Shown here in pieces: positions 53,801 to 63,530 of a stretch of 64,000 nucleotides of DNA. The stretch is from a gamma proteobacterium HdN1. Lineage in GTDB: Bacteria > Pseudomonadota > Gammaproteobacteria > Pseudomonadales > Ketobacteraceae. Position 1 is the stretch's first letter; every line of letters begins with the position of its first letter. The translations under genes were made by a program, and so were the position numbers. The stretch covers positions 1,834,527 through 1,898,526 of the forward strand of contig FP929140.1 of assembly GCA_000198515.1 (NCBI GenBank), in the 5' to 3' direction. The notes beneath the pieces are model-generated. The model was not told where the DNA came from, ran no database searches, and saw nothing but the letters and a program-made list of their open reading frames with translations.

Positions 53801-56800
53801 GGTGCCCTCCGCGTTTGTCGTTTTGGAATCCCTACCGGTAACCGCTAACGGTAAGCTTGATCGGCGCGCGCTGCCGAAACCTGCGTTCGAAGATGCGCAC
53901 GCCCAGAAAGTGGGGCCGCGTGATGAAAAAGAGCGCGTGCTGGTTGAAATCTGGCAACAAGTGTTGAACCTTCAAGACATCGGTGTTCACGATAACTTCT
54001 TTGAGCTGGGCGGAGATTCGATTCTTAGCATCCAGATTACCAGTCGTGCGAAGGTGGCTGGCCTTCATATCACCACCAAGCAGGTTTTTGAAAACCAAAC
54101 GATTGCCGAACTGGCAGTCGTTGCCAGCGACGTTGAAGCACCTGTACTTGCAGAGCAGGGCTTGGTGCATGGCGAGGTGATTCTGGCGCCGGTTCAGCAG
54201 TGGTTCTTCGATCATGAATTTACCCAGGAACAGCACTGGAACCAGTCTGTTTTATTGGATTTGAAGCCAGAATTTGCCTTCACGGAAGCGCAGATCAAAA
54301 AAGCACTTTGTGCAGTTGTCCTGCAGCACGATGCCTTGCGTCTTCGCTTTGAGCGATCCGGGCACAATGTTCGCCAGTTTCACGATGAGAACCCCGATGG
54401 TAACGCGCACTTTACCTTGCGCCAAATTGATTTGAATGTGCGCGAAAACGAGCGCCCAGACGATGCGATTACACGTGAGTGCAATTCCCTACAGGCGAGC
54501 CTCGACCTGCAGGGCGGGCCTTTATTGGCGGCTGGGCTGATTTGTGTGCCAAAAGCGGGCCGCAAATTGTTGCTGGTGATCCACCATTTGGTGATAGACG
54601 GCGTTTCATGGCGGGTATTGCTCGATGATTTTATTCGCGCATTGCAGGCAGTACAAAAACATGATGATGTATCGCTGGGCTTAAAGACGACTTCGTACAA
54701 GCAATGGGCAGATGCGCTTGCTGAACACGTCCGCAGTGGCGAATTTGATAACGAGCTGGAATACTGGCGCAATACACTGGCCGGTGCAGAAGTCAATCTG
54801 CCAATTGATTTTCCTGAAGGCAGCAACAATGTTGTCTACCAACAGGTCACCAGTGCGCGCCTTGCACCGGAACGCACCTCGCATTTGCTGCGTGAAGTGA
54901 ATCGCGCTTACCGCACAGAAATTAACGATCTGCTGCTGACGGCATTAGCCAAAACGCTTGCTGATTGGACGGGACGCACCGATATTCTGATTGATATGGA
55001 AGGTCACGGGCGCGAGATTTTTAACGATCGCGTGGATTTGAGTCGCACCGTTGGATGGTTTACCTCAATTTATCCAGTGCGCCTCGCGTACGATTCTGCG
55101 CTAGGCTTGGCCTCGAATCTGAAGGCGAACAAACAGCGCTTGCACAGCATGCCCAATCGCGGCTTTGGTTTTGGGGGATTGAAATCGTTTTCTCAAAGTG
55201 ATGCGTTGCGCCGCGAGTTCGCCGCTCGGCCTAAGTCCGAAATCGTCTTCAACTACCTCGGTCAGTTCGACAGCCTCATCGAAAACAGCCCTTGGTTTGC
55301 CGTTGCAACTGCCTCGCGTGGTGATGAGCACTCCTTAGAGAGTGAGTTGCCCCATACACTCAGCATTAATAGCCATATCGTTGAGGGTGCGCTGCAGGTA
55401 GATTGGATTTACAGTGCAGACCGGTTTAGCGAGGGCACGATACAGGCGCTAGCCGATGCCTATATCGCCAACCTTCAGCGGCTGATTGAACATTGTTTGT
55501 CGCCTGATACTTTTGGCTACACACCCTCTGATTTCCCGCTTGCTGGACTTGATCAGCTGTCGATTGACCGGCTATTTGGGCACACGGCAGGTATCGAGGC
55601 GGTTTACCCGTTGTCCCCCATGCAAGAGGGGATGCTGTTCCACAGCATGTTTGAGGATGGCTCTACCGCATATTTCGAGCAGCTAAGTGTCGAGGTGATG
55701 GGCGACGCAAATCGCGAACTATTGCTTGAAGCGTGGGGGCAAGTCATTCGCCGTCACCCGATTATGCGTAGCGCGTTTCATTGGCAGGATATGCCGCGCC
55801 CCTTGCAGGTTGTTCATACCAACATCAACGTAGAAATGAATACCTTCGACTGGCGCGATACAGATCCGTCACAGGTCGAAAGTAAACTATCCACGTGGAT
55901 GACGCGAGATCGTCAGCGCGGCTTTGAGGTGGAGCGTCCGGGGCTTACGCGGATGTCGTGGATTGATCTTCCGGGCCGTAGGGCGAGGATGATCTGGAGC
56001 TTCCATCACGTCGTACTTGATGGCTGGTCGCTGCCGCTGGTGATCGGTGAAGTATTCATGATTTATACCGCGCTGGCGAAGGGGCGAGCGCCTCAATTGC
56101 CGGCAGCGGGCCGTTATGAAGACTTTATCGGCTGGTTGGAGCGTTCGGACAAAGAAGGCGCGCTGAAATTCTGGAAGCGCTATATGGAAGGCTTTCAGGC
56201 GCCCACGCCGCTTGCGGGTAAAAAGCCGCTTGCCAATAGTGATATCAAACACGATTACGCCGACGAACTCATTCACTACTCAAGTGAATTTACCGGCAGA
56301 CTACAGCAGTTCGCGCGTGAAAATCACGTCACCTTAAACACCCTGATACAGGGCGCGTGGGGGATTTTGTTATCGCGGTATAGCGGTGAGAATGACGTAG
56401 TGTTTGGAACTACGGTTTCCGGTCGCCCTGCGGAACTGGCTGGCGTCGAACACATTGTTGGCTTGTTTATCAATACGCTACCGTTGCGGTTGCGCCTAAA
56501 TAGCGACACTCGCGTTGTGCCCCTTTTGCAAGCGATGCAGGAAGAGGCCATGGACATTCGTCGTTTTGAATCCACGCCTTTGGTGGATATTCATCGCACC
56601 ACGGAAGTCCCAGGTGATCAAAGCCTGTTTGAAAGCATTCTGGTTTTCGAAAACTATCCGATCGGGCAGGCCGTTCATGAAGCAGATGAGCTTTTGGATG
56701 TTGGCAACATTGCGACGATCGAACACACCAATTACCCGCTTACGCTGATTGTTATGCCGGGGGCAAGCCTGGAAGTTCGGCTGTCGTACGATGCAACTTT

Positions 56801-59800
56801 GTTTGACCGTCCCGCGGTTCAACGGATACTTGATCATTTGGAAGTAATCCTGAAGAGCGCGCTTGCACAGCCCGATGTGCCGGTATTGCGTATTCCGATT
56901 CTCCGGGACGATGAGCGTAATAACGCGCTGCATGCGTGGAATCCGGCAGATTCGGCATATCCGCGCAATAAATGCGTCGATGATGTATTCGAGGAAGTCG
57001 TTTTACGCGCTCCCCATGCGCTTGCGGCGGTAGATGGTGACTACCGCTACACCTACGAAGAGATCAATGCGCGCGCCAATCGCCTTGCGCGTTATATCAT
57101 CGAGCAAGGCGTCGAAGATCAAGACTTTGTTGCGATCGCTCTTGAGCGTTCGGTCGATATGTTAGTGGCGATGTTGGCAACGCTGAAAGCGGGATGTGCC
57201 TATCTGCCGGTAGATCCATTCTACCCAGAAGAACGCATCAACTTTATGCTTGCGGATACGCGCGCACCCGTAGTGATTACGCGAACAGAATACCGCGAGC
57301 GAATTCTTCCGGCGATGCAAGCACTCGAAAAGCCGAGCAGAGAAATTTTACTGGATACCGATTCGCAGCGAATCCTTGAAAAGTCCTCAAGCGACCTAAA
57401 GTTGCGCCATAACAGTGACCCTCAGCGCGTTGCTTATGCGGTTTATACTTCCGGATCCACTGGGAAACCGAAGGGGGTCGTCTGCACACACATCGCGATT
57501 ACTCGCCTTGTGATGGGTGCAAATTACTTCCAGTTGGCTCCCCACGACCGGATGGCGCACCTTTCTAACGTCTCGTTTGACGCTGCAACTTGGGAAATCT
57601 GGGGTGCTTTCTTGAACGGTGCAAGCCTTGTCGTGTTCCAGAAAGAACAGTTGCTCACCCCAGAAGCATTTGCGGCCGAGGTTGACCGCACCAAAGTTAA
57701 CTGCGTCTTTATCACAACGGCTTTGTTCAACGCCTTTGCGATTCACCAACCTCAGCTGTTCCCGAACTTGAAATATCTATTGTTCGGCGGTGAGGCTTGC
57801 GATCCGCAGCAGGTGCGAAAAATTGCGAGGCACTATAAGCCAGAACATTTCCTGCACGTTTATGGCCCATCCGAAAATACCACCTACTCAACTTGGTATG
57901 AAATTCAGGATGTCGCAGACAACGCGCTAACCGTTCCCATTGGCCGCAGCATTTCCGGTTCAACAGCGTATATTCTCGATAAATACCTGCAGCCTGTTCC
58001 GGTAGGCGTTGCCGGAGAAATCTACGTGGGTGGAGACGGCCTTGCGGTCGGCTACCTGAACGATCCAGAAAAAACGGCCGCTGCATTTGTGCCGAACCCA
58101 CTGGTAGCCGGCGGAGAATCACGCCTCTACAAAACCGGCGACCTTGCGCGTTATACCGAAGATGGTTTTATTGAGATCCTCGGCCGCAGCGATGATCAGG
58201 TCAAAATTCGTGGTTTCCGTATTGAGCTTGGCGAAGTAGAGGCTCAGCTTACACGCTTGGATGGCGTGCGTGAGGCGGTGGTGGTCGTGAAACAAGATGG
58301 CCCCAGCCAGAAAAAACTGATCGCGTATGTGTTGTGCGATGGTTTAGACGTTGCCGGCTTGCGTCGTGAAGCGGCACGCCATCTGCCGAAGCACATGGTG
58401 CCGTCGGCATTCGTGATTATGGAGCAATTCCCACTTACCCAAAACGGTAAGGTGAATAAGCGTGCGCTCCCAGAACCGACTGCAGAGGCGATCCCGCATA
58501 CTGAATTTGTTGGGGCACGCAATGAGAAGGAGCAGATTCTTACCGAAATCTGGCAACAAGTGCTCAAAGCCGACACGGTCGGCATCCACGACAACTTTTT
58601 TGAGCTGGGCGGGGATTCCATTCTCAGCATCCAGATCATCAGCCGCGCCAAGCGGGCGGGCCTGCACATCACCGCAAAACAAATCTTTGAGTTCCAGACC
58701 ATTTTCGAACTTGCAGAGGCTGCTGCGGAACTTTCGCAGTACGTGCAAACCGAGCAAGGGATGTTGTCCGGTGACTCTGGTTTGTTGCCCGTACAGCGTT
58801 GGTTCTTTGAAAGTCTGCCCGCAGATGCGCACCACTTCAACCAGTCCGTTATGCTTTCTGTGGACGCTGAAATCTCATTGCAGTCTTTGAAAGACGCATG
58901 GGAAGCAGTGCTGTACCAACACGACGCTCTGCGTATGGTGTTTTCGCAAAGCGATGATCTACGCTGGGAAGCGAGGTTCCGCAATTTTGAGCACATCGAA
59001 ACCTTCCTCAACAGCGTTTTTGAAGTCGAAGATCTTAGTGGCCTTTCGCACGATGCCGTTACAGGTCGCCTGGAAGCCCTTGCGAACCAAGCGCAAGCGG
59101 GGCTGTCGCTGAATGGGCCGCTGGTGAAGATCGTTTATTTCAATTTGGGCGATCAGCAGGCTGCACGCATGCTGGTGGTGATTCACCATTTAATCGTTGA
59201 TATTTTTTCGTGGCGAGTTCTGTTAGAGGATTTGCAGACCGCGCTTGCGCAGGTCATTGCGGGGCAGCGCCCCGATCTTGGCCAGAAGGCAACCTCGGTT
59301 CGCCAGTGGGCGATGGCGTTATACGCCTATGCCAACAGCGAAGCGATGCATGATGAGCTTCAATATTGGCGGGCACTTGCTCATCAAAAATATGCAAAGC
59401 TCAGCTCCGACCGGAATGAGCCCAATACAGTGGAGAGTGTGCGCGTACTTGAAGCCTCGCTTACTACGGCCGAAACGCGATCATTGCTGACAGAAACGCA
59501 TGGCGCCTATCGTACAGAAATCAATGATCTATTACTTACTGCGTTGGCGCGCAGCTTAAGTGATCTGTTAGAAGGCGATACACGCGGGCAGAATGAAACC
59601 TTGCTCGTCGAACTGGAAGGCCACGGACGTGAATATCTCGGTGACCACATTGATATTTCCCGCACCGTTGGCTGGTTCACCAGCATTTATCCGGTTGCGT
59701 TGCCGGTAAGCGACTGGTCGTTACAGAGCGAAGCGAGTTCCTCCTTGGGCGCGGAAGCCATCGGCCTCGCGATCAAAGCAACCAAAGAATCCCTGCACGC

Positions 59801-62800
59801 GGTTCCCAATAAAGGCTTTGGGTTCGGTTGCTTGCGCTATCTTTCCTCCAGCGAGGAAACTCGCCGCGAACTTGCGAAACTCCCACGGGCCGCGCTGTCC
59901 TTTAACTACCTTGGCCAGCTTGACCAAGTGCAGCAGGAAGATGGCGTAATTCGGCGCGCGCAAGAACATCCGGGCGCAGAAATTTCCTCCAAAGGGGAGC
60001 GCAGTTATGCGTTCGAAGTAAGCGGGCGTGTACTTGATAACACGCTCACGATGGCGTGGCGTTACAGTGCAGGGCTGCATGACGAAGCAACCGTAAAAGC
60101 CTTCGCTGACCGTTATATGGCTGCATTGCGGGCATTGATCCGGCACTGCCAGACTGCGGATAACGGTGGGTTTACGCCTTCTGATTTCCCCTTGGCGAAA
60201 CTCAAGCAGGATGCCATTGATCGCTTGTTCCCCGGACGTTTGCCCATTGAAGCCGTGTATCCGCTGTCTGCGGTGCAGGAAGGCATGCTGTTCCATTCCC
60301 TCTACGAACCCGGTTCGTGGGTTTACTTTGACCAGATCAACGTCCCTTTCCACGGCAAAGTAGACGAGGAAGCCATGTTTGCGGCGTGGCAACAAGTCAT
60401 CCAGCGCCATGCAATTTTGCGCACTGGGTTTTTGTGGGAAGGAGTAGAGACACCCTTGCAGGTGGTGTATGAAACCGTCGAACCTCAGATTTCACGTTAT
60501 GACTGGAGTCGATTGAGTGCAGAAGAAGCGCAGGAGAAGTTGCAGCGCTACTTGGTAGACGATCGCAATCTTGGTTTTAATTTCCGCAAGCCGGGTGTAT
60601 TGCGATTTAGCTGGATTCGGATGCCGACGGAAAGCAAAACCGGAGACGAGACGCATCAGTTCTTGTGGAGCTTTCACCATATCTTGCTAGATGGATGGTC
60701 GTTGCCCATCGTCTTTGGAGAACTGTTTGCAGCCTATGACGCGCTGACGGCTGGAACGCAACAAAAGCTGCCGAAAGCGCCTTCTTACCAATCCTTTATT
60801 GCGTGGCTGGCGCGCCAAGATCGCCACGCAGCGGAAGCGTTCTGGCGTGCTTATCTGCAAGGCTTTACAGCGCCTACGCCGATTCCTGTTCGAAATAGCG
60901 CTGCCGTGGTGCGCCACAAGCTGGATCACCTTGACCAGCATGCAGATCGTTATCGCGAGAAAGAGGTTGTTCTCGGCGGCAACATGCTTGCACGCCTGCA
61001 AGAAATCGCGAAGCAGCATCGCTTAACGCTCAACCATATTATGCAAGGTGTTTGGGCCGTACTGCTCTCGCGTTATAGTGGGGAGAATGACATCGTTTTC
61101 GGTACCACCGTGTCGGGGCGGCCTGCCGATTTGCCCGGCGTGGAGCAAATGGTTGGCTTGTTTATCAACACGCTGCCGCTGCGCTTGCCCGTCGAGGCCG
61201 AAAAATCATTTATCGGATGGCTGCAGAAAATCCAGACGGGGCAAGTCGATCTGAAACGCTTTGAATCCACCTCGCTCGTGGATGTACAACAGTGGAGCGA
61301 AGTGGGTGGCAAGCAGGCGATGTTCGAATCCATTTTGGTATTCGAAAACTACCCGATCGACGACACTTTGGAGCAATCGCAGGCGAGCTTGCGGATAGGT
61401 CATGTGGAGGCGTTCCAGCAAACCAACTTCCCGCTCACGCTGATCGGTATTCCGGTCAAAGACACGCTCATTGTGCGTTTCTCTTATGACAGCATCCAGT
61501 TTGAGGAGCCGGTCATTCAACGCATGCTGGGGCATATCGCGCAGCTGATGGAGGGCGTTTCCAGACAACCTGCAGCGCCCATCCGTGAACTGCCGATGGT
61601 GACCGCTGCTGAAGTTGAGCTGATGACGCAGAGCTGGAACCGTACCGCACGTGATATCCCCGAGGATAAAACCTTGGGCGAGCTGTTCGATGCCGTTGCA
61701 ACGCGCCATCCGAACATCAACGCATGGTCAATGAATGGCCGTCACGTAAGCTACGCACAGCTACAGTCACGCGCAAACCGGATGGCCGCCTACCTGGTTT
61801 CCTGCGGTGTTTCTGCAGGCGATAAGGTTGTGATCAGCTTTGAGCGCTCGATTGAAATGATTGTGGGGATTTTGGGAATTCTCAAAGCCGGTGCAGCCTA
61901 CGTGCCGCTAGATCCAGCCTACCCAGAGGACCGTATGCAGTATATGGTCACAGACACCGTAGCGCCGGTAATTATTACCGCTGAGGCGTTTGCAAAACGC
62001 TTTGAGTTCGCAGTAACGAGCGGTCAGAGCCGCGTAGTGGTCTGGGAGGAAATTTCCGAGCGTTTGGCGCGAATGCCCGAAGTGCAAACTACCATCGTCG
62101 CTCCAGGTGGCGGTGATTCTGTCGCGTGCGTTATTTACACCTCTGGCTCAACGGGGCGTCCGAAAGGCGTTTTGCTACCGCAAAAAGGGCTTACTCGCAT
62201 GGTGGTCAACACCAATTATTGGGAAAACAGCCCAGGCGAGAAGCTTACTCATGCGGCCAGCTTGTCCTTCGATGCGGCGAGCTTTGAAATCTGGGGAGCT
62301 TTACTCAACGGCCTAACGCTTGTAGGCATCGACAAAGACACTGTATTGCAGCCGGAAAAATTTGCGCAGGTATTGCAGCAAGAAAAGCCCGAGCACGTTT
62401 TTGTTACCACCGCGCTGATGAATTTGATTTCACGCCAAGTGCCGGATGTGTTTGCTAACACGCGCTATGTGTTCTTTGGTGGTGAAGCCAGCGACCCGAT
62501 GCAAGTGCGCGCAATTCTGACGCATCCAGGCCGCCCGCAACACTTGATGCACATGTATGGGCCGTGTGAAAACTCCACCTATTCTACGGGCTACGACATC
62601 CCCGAGGTGCTTCCGGGGGCTACCACGGTTCCGATTGGCTACCCAGTCGCTAATAGTACCTTGTATCTTCTGGATAACGACCGCAATCCAGTGCCTATTG
62701 GCGTTCCGGGTGAAATCTACGTCGGTGGCACGGGGCTTGCCCACGGCTATCTAAATCGTCCCGATCTTACCGAAGACGCTTTCTTGCTTGATCCGTTCAG

Positions 62801-63512
62801 CCAGGAAGCTGGGGCCCGCATGTACAAAACGGGTGACCTAGGCCGCTTCCAGGAAGATGGTGCGCTGGAGATCATTGGGCGTGCGGATGACCAGGTTAAA
62901 ATTCGCGGATTCCGTATAGAGCCAGGCGAAATTGAAAACGTCATCGCGCAACTGCCCGGTGTTCAAGAAGCGTGCGTTCTCGCGCGTCAAGATGAACCGG
63001 GTAAAGCCAAAATACTGGTTGCCTACCTTAAAATGCGCGAGGGCGTAGTTCCCAATGTTGTGGAATTGCGCGCACGGGTTCGTCAGCGCTTGGCGGATTT
63101 TATGGTGCCTTCTGCATTTGTATTTTTGGATGCGGTGCCCATAACGCCGAACGGTAAGGTCGATAAAAAGGCATTACCAAAGCCCGCGCCAGAAGCGTTT
63201 GTCACGCAGGATTTCGTAGGCGCTCGTAACGACACCGAGGTCGCTCTCACCGAAATTTGGTGTGAAGTACTCGAAATAGAGCGTGCGGGTGTCTATGACG
63301 ATTTCTTCGAGCTAGGCGGCCACTCGCTGGTAATTACCAAGTTGGCGTCGCGCATCAAAGATCGGCTGGCAATCGAGCTGCCGCTGCGAACTTTGTTTGA
63401 AGTCCCCACCATTGCGGGATTGGCCGAGATTATTCAATCGTTGAACTGGTCGCCCGATGCAGATGCAAACAGCGACACAGATGAAGAAGATTTTGAGGAA
63501 GGCACACTATGA
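50823..63512 (+). CDS. NRPS2: three-module synthetase with two epimerisation domains
   Basis: This 4229-residue synthetase has the order C-A-PCP-E-C-A-PCP-E-C-A-PCP. The first C (near 62) is of the L-L type. The later two begin Y-P-L-S-x-x-Q-E-G-M-L-F-H-S, the type that follows epimerisation. The PCPs before E read G-G-D-S-I and the last reads G-G-H-S-L, as expected. E domains have H-H-L-V-I-D-G-V-S-W and H-H-L-I-V-D-I-F-S-W. Pockets read by eye: A3 DALWLGGTFK (Val-like), A4 DAWFLGVTYK and A5 DAFFFGMTYK (unassigned). It starts at GTG 50823 or ATG 50859. The basic N-terminus and acidic C-terminus look like docking segments. No thioesterase is present. Confidence 0.92.
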   Translation: MLSEQEKQATRYMNDKQLLKRLASLSPEQRETLLKQLQKKKAQAPQTRREGVRAYPRGEHPLPLSYAQQRLWFLDQFESGEGSTYNISAALRLTGELDVEALRMAFEEIVNRHEALRTTFVADDGQGRQVIGALQRWELLTISLEPLSVAEQEEVIARRFRGDSQTAFDLINGPLLRTRLIRLARDRHVLIVTMHHIVSDGWSMGVLIREVATLYSAFRSDQTSPLAPLKIQYADYAQWQREWLAGERLDRQLSYWRTRLEGVPILELPTDFPRSPVLTHEGASVLFEIDAVTTQAVLELSRKQGVTLFMALLSAMQVLLYRYSGQNDICVGTPIAGRTRPELEELIGCFVNTLAIRSDLSEQPSFSSLLKQVQQNLTGAYDHQDIPFERLVDELGIPRELSHTPLFQVMFVLQNATSTQALNLPGLSMEVLPEESYTAKFDITLAMREEGGKLKGSWEYRTTLFSESTIRRMQAHLVQVLKQAAANPSIAVDEIELLSAIEQKQLLVDWNSTKRPYPRDASLGKIFESVVDRFADRIAVRESGFNLTYRELDSRANAIAQELLLAGVKPGHRVGLCADRCAGLVAAVLGIIKVGASYVPLDPAYPTDRLVYMLEDAAVNVLISHSHLRDRLPVENAQVIVLDSFCGSKTEESSVWGKRPEVEVSATAPAYVMYTSGSTGKPKGIEVVHRNILRLALNTDFMQLDEHVVFLQYAPISFDAATLELWGPLLNGGSVAIAPPGQLDPEGLGAFMRDTGTNAAWLTAALFHFFVQFHLEELRTLKQLLAGGDVLSPALVRKALTGIPGLVLINGYGPTENTTFTCCYPMRSIGDVRNTVPIGRPIANTRVYVLDANRRPVPRGVPGELYTSGDGVANGYLNRDELSREVFLPNPFDAGGDPVMYKTGDLVRYYDDGNLEYLGRIDQLVKIRGFRIELGEIEQAIAAINTIEQVAVIAREDTPGVKKLVAYVVPVRGQIPTSHELRSELKQRLPEYMVPSAFVVLESLPVTANGKLDRRALPKPAFEDAHAQKVGPRDEKERVLVEIWQQVLNLQDIGVHDNFFELGGDSILSIQITSRAKVAGLHITTKQVFENQTIAELAVVASDVEAPVLAEQGLVHGEVILAPVQQWFFDHEFTQEQHWNQSVLLDLKPEFAFTEAQIKKALCAVVLQHDALRLRFERSGHNVRQFHDENPDGNAHFTLRQIDLNVRENERPDDAITRECNSLQASLDLQGGPLLAAGLICVPKAGRKLLLVIHHLVIDGVSWRVLLDDFIRALQAVQKHDDVSLGLKTTSYKQWADALAEHVRSGEFDNELEYWRNTLAGAEVNLPIDFPEGSNNVVYQQVTSARLAPERTSHLLREVNRAYRTEINDLLLTALAKTLADWTGRTDILIDMEGHGREIFNDRVDLSRTVGWFTSIYPVRLAYDSALGLASNLKANKQRLHSMPNRGFGFGGLKSFSQSDALRREFAARPKSEIVFNYLGQFDSLIENSPWFAVATASRGDEHSLESELPHTLSINSHIVEGALQVDWIYSADRFSEGTIQALADAYIANLQRLIEHCLSPDTFGYTPSDFPLAGLDQLSIDRLFGHTAGIEAVYPLSPMQEGMLFHSMFEDGSTAYFEQLSVEVMGDANRELLLEAWGQVIRRHPIMRSAFHWQDMPRPLQVVHTNINVEMNTFDWRDTDPSQVESKLSTWMTRDRQRGFEVERPGLTRMSWIDLPGRRARMIWSFHHVVLDGWSLPLVIGEVFMIYTALAKGRAPQLPAAGRYEDFIGWLERSDKEGALKFWKRYMEGFQAPTPLAGKKPLANSDIKHDYADELIHYSSEFTGRLQQFARENHVTLNTLIQGAWGILLSRYSGENDVVFGTTVSGRPAELAGVEHIVGLFINTLPLRLRLNSDTRVVPLLQAMQEEAMDIRRFESTPLVDIHRTTEVPGDQSLFESILVFENYPIGQAVHEADELLDVGNIATIEHTNYPLTLIVMPGASLEVRLSYDATLFDRPAVQRILDHLEVILKSALAQPDVPVLRIPILRDDERNNALHAWNPADSAYPRNKCVDDVFEEVVLRAPHALAAVDGDYRYTYEEINARANRLARYIIEQGVEDQDFVAIALERSVDMLVAMLATLKAGCAYLPVDPFYPEERINFMLADTRAPVVITRTEYRERILPAMQALEKPSREILLDTDSQRILEKSSSDLKLRHNSDPQRVAYAVYTSGSTGKPKGVVCTHIAITRLVMGANYFQLAPHDRMAHLSNVSFDAATWEIWGAFLNGASLVVFQKEQLLTPEAFAAEVDRTKVNCVFITTALFNAFAIHQPQLFPNLKYLLFGGEACDPQQVRKIARHYKPEHFLHVYGPSENTTYSTWYEIQDVADNALTVPIGRSISGSTAYILDKYLQPVPVGVAGEIYVGGDGLAVGYLNDPEKTAAAFVPNPLVAGGESRLYKTGDLARYTEDGFIEILGRSDDQVKIRGFRIELGEVEAQLTRLDGVREAVVVVKQDGPSQKKLIAYVLCDGLDVAGLRREAARHLPKHMVPSAFVIMEQFPLTQNGKVNKRALPEPTAEAIPHTEFVGARNEKEQILTEIWQQVLKADTVGIHDNFFELGGDSILSIQIISRAKRAGLHITAKQIFEFQTIFELAEAAAELSQYVQTEQGMLSGDSGLLPVQRWFFESLPADAHHFNQSVMLSVDAEISLQSLKDAWEAVLYQHDALRMVFSQSDDLRWEARFRNFEHIETFLNSVFEVEDLSGLSHDAVTGRLEALANQAQAGLSLNGPLVKIVYFNLGDQQAARMLVVIHHLIVDIFSWRVLLEDLQTALAQVIAGQRPDLGQKATSVRQWAMALYAYANSEAMHDELQYWRALAHQKYAKLSSDRNEPNTVESVRVLEASLTTAETRSLLTETHGAYRTEINDLLLTALARSLSDLLEGDTRGQNETLLVELEGHGREYLGDHIDISRTVGWFTSIYPVALPVSDWSLQSEASSSLGAEAIGLAIKATKESLHAVPNKGFGFGCLRYLSSSEETRRELAKLPRAALSFNYLGQLDQVQQEDGVIRRAQEHPGAEISSKGERSYAFEVSGRVLDNTLTMAWRYSAGLHDEATVKAFADRYMAALRALIRHCQTADNGGFTPSDFPLAKLKQDAIDRLFPGRLPIEAVYPLSAVQEGMLFHSLYEPGSWVYFDQINVPFHGKVDEEAMFAAWQQVIQRHAILRTGFLWEGVETPLQVVYETVEPQISRYDWSRLSAEEAQEKLQRYLVDDRNLGFNFRKPGVLRFSWIRMPTESKTGDETHQFLWSFHHILLDGWSLPIVFGELFAAYDALTAGTQQKLPKAPSYQSFIAWLARQDRHAAEAFWRAYLQGFTAPTPIPVRNSAAVVRHKLDHLDQHADRYREKEVVLGGNMLARLQEIAKQHRLTLNHIMQGVWAVLLSRYSGENDIVFGTTVSGRPADLPGVEQMVGLFINTLPLRLPVEAEKSFIGWLQKIQTGQVDLKRFESTSLVDVQQWSEVGGKQAMFESILVFENYPIDDTLEQSQASLRIGHVEAFQQTNFPLTLIGIPVKDTLIVRFSYDSIQFEEPVIQRMLGHIAQLMEGVSRQPAAPIRELPMVTAAEVELMTQSWNRTARDIPEDKTLGELFDAVATRHPNINAWSMNGRHVSYAQLQSRANRMAAYLVSCGVSAGDKVVISFERSIEMIVGILGILKAGAAYVPLDPAYPEDRMQYMVTDTVAPVIITAEAFAKRFEFAVTSGQSRVVVWEEISERLARMPEVQTTIVAPGGGDSVACVIYTSGSTGRPKGVLLPQKGLTRMVVNTNYWENSPGEKLTHAASLSFDAASFEIWGALLNGLTLVGIDKDTVLQPEKFAQVLQQEKPEHVFVTTALMNLISRQVPDVFANTRYVFFGGEASDPMQVRAILTHPGRPQHLMHMYGPCENSTYSTGYDIPEVLPGATTVPIGYPVANSTLYLLDNDRNPVPIGVPGEIYVGGTGLAHGYLNRPDLTEDAFLLDPFSQEAGARMYKTGDLGRFQEDGALEIIGRADDQVKIRGFRIEPGEIENVIAQLPGVQEACVLARQDEPGKAKILVAYLKMREGVVPNVVELRARVRQRLADFMVPSAFVFLDAVPITPNGKVDKKALPKPAPEAFVTQDFVGARNDTEVALTEIWCEVLEIERAGVYDDFFELGGHSLVITKLASRIKDRLAIELPLRTLFEVPTIAGLAEIIQSLNWSPDADANSDTDEEDFEEGTL

Positions 63513-63530
63513 CGGAAGGCACGCTATGAC
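63497..63530 (+). repeat. 17-bp tandem duplication at the NRPS2/NRPS3 junction
   Basis: ggaaggcac-a/g-ctatgac occurs at 63497 and again at 63514, with one base difference. Each copy contains CTATGA, an overlapping start (ATG) and stop (TGA). The first TGA ends NRPS2 and the second ATG starts NRPS3. Between them a six-codon frame (MTEGTL) runs from ATG 63509 to TGA 63529. Confidence 0.92.
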
